Assembly: GCA_013127575.1 (NCBI GenBank)
Contig: CP053418.1
Coordinates: 4,154,001 to 4,218,000, forward strand
Direction of reading: 5' to 3'
Source of the DNA: Ramlibacter terrae
GTDB lineage: Bacteria; Pseudomonadota; Gammaproteobacteria; Burkholderiales; Burkholderiaceae_C
Length of the DNA: 64,000 nucleotides
Positions 59,467 through 64,000 of the stretch are shown in pieces (the first letter of the stretch is position 1; the number at the start of each line of letters is the position of its first letter). Below the pieces are notes generated by a model. It did no database searches. It saw only the letters and a list, made by a program, of their open reading frames with translations, and had not been told where the DNA came from. The translations under genes and the position numbers were made by a program.

Positions 59467-59925
59467 TTAGTTGAACTTCTGCGGACGGTACCGGGCCACG
59501 CGGGCGGCGCCCGACAAGGCCTTGGTCCGCACGCCGTTGCGGGCCTTGTACCAGTGCGGCATCGCGCCCTGCTTCAGGCGCCACTTCTTTTTCGGGTGCT
59601 TGTACTCGGGAAAGCCGGGCGGCTCCGACAGCGCCGTCGACGCCGTGGAGGTGGCCTCTTCCCACTGCTTCTCGAAGTCGGAGGCGGCGCTGCTCACCGA
59701 CGACTCGACGTCGCGGGCGGCGCTTTCGACCGTGTCCTTCATCTTGCGCAGTTCGTCCAGTTCCATCGACCGGTTGACCTCCGCCTTGACGTCGTTCACG
59801 TAGCGCTGCGCCTTGCCCAGCAGCGTGCCGACCGTCCGCGCGACGCGCGGCAGCTTCTCCGGCCCGATGACCATGAGCGCGACGACGCCGATCAGCGCCA
59901 TCTTGGAGAGACCGAGGTCGAGCAC
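59467..59925 (-). CDS. tatB: Sec-independent translocase TatB
   Basis: Intact 152 residues. [20 protein letters not shown] and [20 protein letters not shown] are the TatB membrane anchor and amphipathic helix. The basic C-terminal tail ([20 protein letters not shown]) is typical of Comamonadaceae-type TatB. Confidence 0.93.
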   Translation of the reverse strand: MLDLGLSKMALIGVVALMVIGPEKLPRVARTVGTLLGKAQRYVNDVKAEVNRSMELDELRKMKDTVESAARDVESSVSSAASDFEKQWEEATSTASTALSEPPGFPEYKHPKKKWRLKQGAMPHWYKARNGVRTKALSGAARVARYRPQKFN

Positions 59926-59936
59926 TGCTTACGCGA

Positions 59937-60177
59937 TCAGGACTTGTTGCGGGCTTCGACGTCGATGGTCGTCTTGTCGGCCGGCGGCACTTGCGAAGCC
60001 GTGACTGGCTCGGCGGAACCGCCGGGTCGGCCGACGCGGTGCCGTCCTTCATGCCGTCCTTGAAGCCCTTGACGGCTCCGCCCGGTCGCCGCCGATGTTC
60101 TTCAGCTTCTTGGTGCCGAACACCGGGACCACGATCAGCAGCACGACCAGCCAGTGCCAGATGGAAAAAGAACCCAT
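59937..60177 (-). CDS. tatA: Sec-independent translocase TatA (frameshifted)
   Basis: Small pore-forming Tat subunit. [20 protein letters not shown], then [12 protein letters not shown]; after shifts near 60090 and 60035 an amphipathic GFKDGMKDG and acidic tail ending DVEARNKS. About 79 residues. Eleven bases from tatB. Confidence 0.9.
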
Positions 60178-60243
60178 GGAATTACTCCTTGACTACCCGT
60201 TGATTCTAGTCGGGCAGGAATGGTTCATCCCCGCCCGGCCCGT

Positions 60244-60606
60244 TCAACCCTTCAGCCAGGGCCGCGGCCCGCCGATCACGTGGAAATGCAGGTGCTGCAC
60301 CTCCTGCCCGCCGTCCGCCCCGGTGTTGGTCACCAGGCGGAATCCGCCCTCCGGGTACGGGCGGCAGCCTTCCTGCTGCGCCAGCTTCGGCACCAGCGCC
60401 AGCAGGCGGCCCAGCAGCGGCGCATCGTCCGCCTGCACGTGCGCCATCGACACGATGTGCTGCTTGGGGATGAGCAAGAAGTGCACCGGCGCCCACGGGT
60501 TGATGTCGTGGAAGGCCAGCACGTCGTCGTCTTCGTACACCTTGCGCGCCGGGATCTGCCCGGCGACGATCCGGCAGAAGATGCAGGAGGGATCAGCGTT
60601 GCGCAT
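60244..60606 (-). CDS. Histidine triad (HIT) family protein
   Basis: Intact 120-residue nucleotide hydrolase/transferase of the Hint type. CIFCRIVAGQIPARKVYEDD at the start, INPWAPVHFLLIPKQHI, and the catalytic triad HLHFHVIGGPRP. Hydrolyses AMP-linked substrates in the cytoplasm. Conserved next to his and tat genes in this order. Confidence 0.95.
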   Translation of the reverse strand: MRNADPSCIFCRIVAGQIPARKVYEDDDVLAFHDINPWAPVHFLLIPKQHIVSMAHVQADDAPLLGRLLALVPKLAQQEGCRPYPEGGFRLVTNTGADGGQEVQHLHFHVIGGPRPWLKG

Positions 60607-60612
60607 GGAAGT

Positions 60613-60969
60613 TCAGTTGGGGGCAGCTGGTTGTCGGTGAAGCGCAGCCAGCCGCGGATGCAGCGGTACAGGTACCACAGCGACACGATGGTCCGGCGAT
60701 CGCGCCGGGCAGGAAGAGCAGGATGAACAGCGGCGAGGTCACCACCAGCCAGAGGATCGACCACCAGAAGGTGCGGATCATGTAGGTGTGGTGGCGGTTG
60801 TAGAGCGGGTCGTTCTCGTCGGCGCGCCGGATGTAGTTGACCACCAGCGCGATCACCGGAAAGAACAGGCGGTGAACGGCGCGGCCGTGTGCAGCGCGTA
60901 CAGCACGTGCATCACCGTGCGGTCGCCGGGTGTCTTGGCCTCGAAGGCGGCGAAGTCGGTTTCGGACAT
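60613..60969 (-). CDS. DUF4870-like small membrane protein (frameshifted)
   Basis: About 119 residues with three hydrophobic segments: VMHVLYALHTAAPFTA, then FFPVIALVVNYIRRADEND, TFWWSILWLVVTSPLFIL and, after a shift near 60700, TIVSLWYLYRCIRGWLRFTD. The stop is taken at 60613 in the frame reached after the shifts; 60593 is the alternative. Function unknown. It links hisE and the HIT gene. Confidence 0.7.
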
Positions 60970-60988
60970 GGCGTGCTCTGGTGGGCCT

Positions 60989-61356
60989 TCAATCCTCGCC
61001 CGCCTCGCGGGCGCGGGCCTTGCGCAGCGCCTTTTCCTCGAGCCCGCTCAGGCCTTCGCGGCGTTCCAGTTCCGCCACGACGTCCGCCGGCTGGAGGCCG
61101 TAGTGCGCCAGTGCAATCATGCAATGAAACCACAGGTCCGCGACCTCGCCGACCAGCGCACGGGCACTGCCGCCGTGGGTGGCGTCCTTGGCCGCCATCA
61201 CGACCTCGGTCGCTTCCTCGCCGATCTTCTTGAGGAAGGCGTCGGGCCCCTTGTGCAGCAGGCGGGCGACGTAGCTCGCCTCCGGGTCGCCGCCGTTGGC
61301 CGGCTTGCGGCTTTCGATGACTTGGGCCAGGCGGGCGGGGAATCGGCAGCGGTCAT
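60989..61356 (-). CDS. hisE: Phosphoribosyl-ATP diphosphatase (one frameshift)
   Basis: Second step of histidine synthesis. [20 protein letters not shown], the MazG-like EExxE metal site, is reached after a shift near 61290. [20 protein letters not shown] carries the second acidic helix. About 122 residues. Five bases from hisI. Confidence 0.92.
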
Positions 61357-61361
61357 GGAGC

Positions 61362-61751
61362 TCACTTGTAGATGCGTTCCGGGTCTTTCAAGACGGGCTC
61401 GACCGCTTGCCAAGCCCCGTCGCGGTAAAGCTGGAAGAAACAGCTGTGGCGGCCTGTGTGGCACGCGATGGAGGGATCGTGGCCCTCCTGCGTGACCTTC
61501 AGCAGGACGACGTCGTTGTCGCAGTCCAGGCGGATTTCGTGGACCTGCTGGACGTGGCCGGATTCTTCGCCCTTGAACCAGAGCTTTTGGCGCGAGCGGC
61601 TGAAGTACACGGCGCGGCCGAGTTCGGCGGTCTGCTGGAGGGCGGCGCGGTCCATCCAGGCGAACATCAGCACGTCGCCGGTGGAGCGCTCCTGCGCGAT
61701 CACCGGGACGAGGCCCTGCGCGTCCCATTTCACTTCGTCCAGCCAGTTCAT
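61362..61751 (-). CDS. hisI: Phosphoribosyl-AMP cyclohydrolase
   Basis: Intact 129 residues. [36 protein letters not shown], metal ligands in [13 protein letters not shown] and [12 protein letters not shown]. Separate from hisE, as usual in beta-proteobacteria. Confidence 0.96.
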   Translation of the reverse strand: MNWLDEVKWDAQGLVPVIAQERSTGDVLMFAWMDRAALQQTAELGRAVYFSRSRQKLWFKGEESGHVQQVHEIRLDCDNDVVLLKVTQEGHDPSIACHTGRHSCFFQLYRDGAWQAVEPVLKDPERIYK

Positions 61752-61774
61752 GGCCGGTATTGTCGCAGGCGCGG

Positions 61775-62533
61775 CTACAGGCGCACGGGGATGCCGCGCT
61801 CGGCCATGCGGGCCTTGGCCGGCCGACCGTGTACTCGCCGTAGTGGAAGATGCTGGCGGCCAGCACCGCGTCGGCGCCGCCCTGCTGCACGCCGTCGGCC
61901 GGTGGTCGAGGTTGCCGACGCCCCCGAGGCGATCACCGGGACCGGCACGGCATCGGCCACCGCGCGGGTGAGCGCCAGGTCGAAGCCCGACTTGGTGCCG
62001 TCGCGGTCCATGCTGGTCAGCAGGATCTCGCCGGCGCCCCGGTTGGCCATTTCCATGGCCCACGCCACGGCGTCGAGGCCGGTGTTCTTGCGGCCGCCGT
62101 GGCTGTAGACGTCCCAGCCGGAGCCGTCGGCGCGCCGCTTGGCGTCGATGGCCACCACGATGCACTGGGCGCCGTAGCGCGCCGACGCCGCGGAGATCAC
62201 GTCGGGGTTGGCGATGGCGGCCGAATTGAAGCTGGTCTTGTCGGCGCCCGCGTTGAGCAGCCGGCGCACGTCTTCGACGGTGCGGACGCCGCCGCCGACC
62301 GTCAGGGGGATGAACACCTGCGAGGCCACCGCTTCGATGATGTGCAGGATGACGTCGCGCTCGTCGCTGGTGGCGGTGATGTCGAGGAAGGTGAGTTCGT
62401 CGGCGCCCTGCTCGTTGTAGCGGGCGGCGATCTCCACCGGGTCGCCGGCGTCGCGCAGTTCGACGAAGTTCACGCCCTTGACGACCCGGCCGCCGGTGAC
62501 GTCGAGGCAGGGGATGATGCGTTTGGCGAGCAC
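61775..62533 (-). CDS. hisF: Imidazole glycerol phosphate synthase cyclase subunit (frameshifted)
   Basis: TIM-barrel half of IGP synthase. GTG start at 62533 ([19 protein letters not shown], catalytic Asp11), [43 protein letters not shown] (second Asp) and [13 protein letters not shown]. Two bases are missing near 61890-61925 (a G of a G run, and one more), after which [19 protein letters not shown] continues. About 253 residues. GTG overlaps the hisA stop (TAGTG). Confidence 0.95.
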   Translation of the reverse strand: MLAKRIIPCLDVTGGRVVKGVNFVELRDAGDPVEIAARYNEQGADELTFLDITATSDERDVILHIIEAVASQVFIPLTVGGGVRTVEDVRRLLNAGADKTSFNSAAIANPDVISAASARYGAQCIVVAIDAKRRADGSGWDVYSHGGRKNTGLDAVAWAMEMANRGAGEILLTSMDRDGTKSGFDLALTRAVADAVPVPVIASGASATSTTGRRRAAGRRRRGAGRQHLPLRRVHGRPAKARMAERGIPVRL

Positions 62534-63274
62534 TAGGCCGCGCCCAGTTCGTCGGCCTGGGCCTGCGCCTGGACGAAGTCGAGGTCGCCCGAATAGATCG
62601 CGCGGCCGCAGATCACGCCCTCGATGCCCTCGTCTTCCACGGCGCAAAGCTGCTCGATGTCGGCCATCGAACCCAGTCCGCCGGAAGCGATCACCGGGAT
62701 CGTCAGCGCCTGCGCCAGCTTCACGGTGGCTTCGATGTTGATGCCCGAGAGCATGCCGTCGCGGCCGATGTCGGTATAGACGATGGACTCGACGCCCCAG
62801 TCCTCGAACTTGCGGGCGGGTCGACCACCTCGTGGCCGGTCAGCTTGCTCCAGCCGTCGGTGGCGACCTTGCCGTCCTTGGCGTCGAGGCCCACAATGAT
62901 GTGGCCGCCGAAAGCGGTGCAGGCGTCCTTGAGGAAGCCGGGGTTCTTGACCGCCGCCGTGCCGATGATCACGTAGCGCAGCCCGCCGTCGATGTACTTC
63001 TCGATGGTGTCCGGGTCGCGGATGCCGCCGCCCAGCTGCACCGGGATGTCGTCGCCGACGGCCCTCAGGATGGAGCGGATGGCGGCGAAGTTCTGCGGCT
63101 TGCCGGCGAAGGCGCCGTTCAGGTCCACCAGGTGCAGGCGGCGCGCGCCCTTCTCGAGCCAGCTGCGCGCCATGGCGGCAGGGTCTTCGCTGAAGGTGGT
63201 GGCTGGTCCATGTCGCCTTGCTTCAGGCGTACACAGTGGCCGTCTTTCAGGTCAATCGCGGGAATCAGGATCAT
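62533..63274 (-). CDS. hisA: ProFAR isomerase (frameshifted)
   Basis: [20 protein letters not shown] with catalytic Asp8, [35 protein letters not shown], and [14 protein letters not shown] with the second Asp. Near 63205 CAG-GCC reads CAGCC (one G lost), and another shift lies near 62818. About 247 residues. Confidence 0.95.
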
Positions 63275-63298
63275 GGCGAGAGCGGCGGGAACCGGGGG

Positions 63299-63946
63299 TC
63301 AGGGATTCCAGTGGAGGAAGTTGCGGTACAGCGAAAGCCCCCGGTCGGCGCTTTTCTCGGGATGGAACTGGGTCGCAAAAATATTATCGCGAGCGACGGC
63401 CGCGGTAAAGCGAACGCCATACTCGGATTCCCCAACACTGTGGCGGGGGTCCGACGGGCGCGCGTAGAAACTGTGGACGAAATAGAAGTGGCTGCCGTCC
63501 GGCACGCCCGCCCACATCGGGTGCGCGCGGCTCTGCCAGACCTGGTTCCAGCCCATTTGCGGCACCTTGTAGCGGCTGCCATCGGGCTGCAGCTGCCCGG
63601 CCAGCTGGAAGCGCACCACCTCGCCGTGGATCAGCCCCAGGCCCTCGGTGGGCCCTTCCTCGCTGCGGTCCAGCACCATTTGCATGCCCACGCAAACGCC
63701 GAACAGCGGCTTGCTGGCGGCGGCTTCGAGCACGGATTCGAGCAAACCCGAGTCGCGCAGCTCCCGCATGCAGTCCGGCATGGCGCCCTGCCCCGGCAGC
63801 ACCACGCGCTCGGCGGCGCGCACCTCTTCGGGGCGCGAGGTGATCACGGCACGGAGGCCGCTCGCCTGCGCCACGTGCAGCACCGCCTGCGACACGGAGC
63901 GCAGGTTGCCCATGCCGTAATCGACCACCGCCACCGTGCGAGGCAT
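63299..63946 (-). CDS. hisH: Imidazole glycerol phosphate synthase glutaminase subunit
   Basis: Intact 215 residues. [19 protein letters not shown], nucleophile Cys in [19 protein letters not shown], and the His-Glu pair in [15 protein letters not shown]. Delivers ammonia from glutamine to HisF. Start overlaps the hisB stop (TGATG). Confidence 0.97.
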   Translation of the reverse strand: MPRTVAVVDYGMGNLRSVSQAVLHVAQASGLRAVITSRPEEVRAAERVVLPGQGAMPDCMRELRDSGLLESVLEAAASKPLFGVCVGMQMVLDRSEEGPTEGLGLIHGEVVRFQLAGQLQPDGSRYKVPQMGWNQVWQSRAHPMWAGVPDGSHFYFVHSFYARPSDPRHSVGESEYGVRFTAAVARDNIFATQFHPEKSADRGLSLYRNFLHWNP

Positions 63947-64000
63947 CAGAGCGAGCCCTTCGTGGACGGGATCGTGCCCGCGCTGCGCGGGTCGAGTTCC
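63946..64000 (-). CDS. hisB: Imidazoleglycerol-phosphate dehydratase (3' end only)
   Basis: Only the last 17 codons are inside the window, ending IPSTKGSL, the usual C-terminus of HisB in this family of bacteria. Position directly before hisH agrees with the operon order. Confidence 0.7.
   Translation of the reverse strand, partial: ELDPRSAGTIPSTKGSL

Noticed and set aside
1-64000. CRISPR arrays, rRNA, riboswitches and insertion sequences
   Set aside because: No regularly spaced repeats, transposase genes with inverted repeats, or recognisable RNA folds were seen apart from tRNA-Thr.

Overview
The window looks like a high-GC chromosome segment from the Burkholderiales, most likely family Comamonadaceae. 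The reasons are the gene order petA-petB-petC-sspA-sspB, the run hisB-H-A-F-I-E / DUF4870-like / HIT / tatA-tatB-tatC / degQ, several orphan Bug-type (TctC) substrate-binding proteins, and the many acyl-CoA genes. The genus is an inference. About half of the protein genes carry one or more frameshifts relative to their family, including genes a cell can hardly lose (cytochrome b, EtfA/EtfB, TatC, HisA, HisF). At the sites read base by base, usually one base of a short G or C run is missing. I therefore treat these as probable consensus errors and give the span of the whole gene rather than of its fragments.

Region 1 (1-33,636) is a long catabolic region for CoA-bound acids. It holds an AMP-dependent acyl-CoA ligase, four family III CoA-transferase/racemase proteins, five acyl-CoA dehydrogenases (two adjacent pairs plus one partial gene), four enoyl-CoA hydratase-type proteins (one fused in a FadB-like protein), a normal thiolase and a thiolase-like protein without its nucleophile, a MaoC and a hotdog protein, two SDRs, an aldehyde dehydrogenase, two nitronate-monooxygenase-like flavoproteins, EtfAB to take electrons from the dehydrogenases, and three Bug receptors. 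Regulation is by a MalT-type LuxR protein (8.9-11.6 kb) and a LysR protein (32.7 kb). Two T-N11-A palindromes lie in the divergent promoter that the LysR gene appears to control. Substrate is not evident; branched or ring-containing acids are a reasonable guess.

Region 2 (about 33,640-49,606) is a genomic island. It has a large tyrosine recombinase at one end and an AlpA/excisionase-like gene plus tRNA-Thr(TGU) at the other. In between are mostly small or unknown genes and a set of defence or repair-like genes: KptA/Tpt1 RNA 2'-phosphotransferase, a HAD protein, a PD-(D/E)XK nuclease-like protein, a membrane/coiled-coil protein, an AAA+ ATPase plus subtilase pair resembling IetAS, and a PadR regulator overlapping a small membrane protein gene.

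Region 3 (49,607-64,000) is housekeeping: tRNA-Thr, ClpXP adaptor sspB, sspA, the cytochrome bc1 operon with a readable promoter, mscL, pdxA, a NIF3-like gene, a membrane protein with a degenerate GGDEF domain, a DegQ/HtrA protease, the Tat translocase, and most of a histidine biosynthesis operon running off the right edge. No CRISPR array, rRNA, riboswitch or insertion sequence was recognised.
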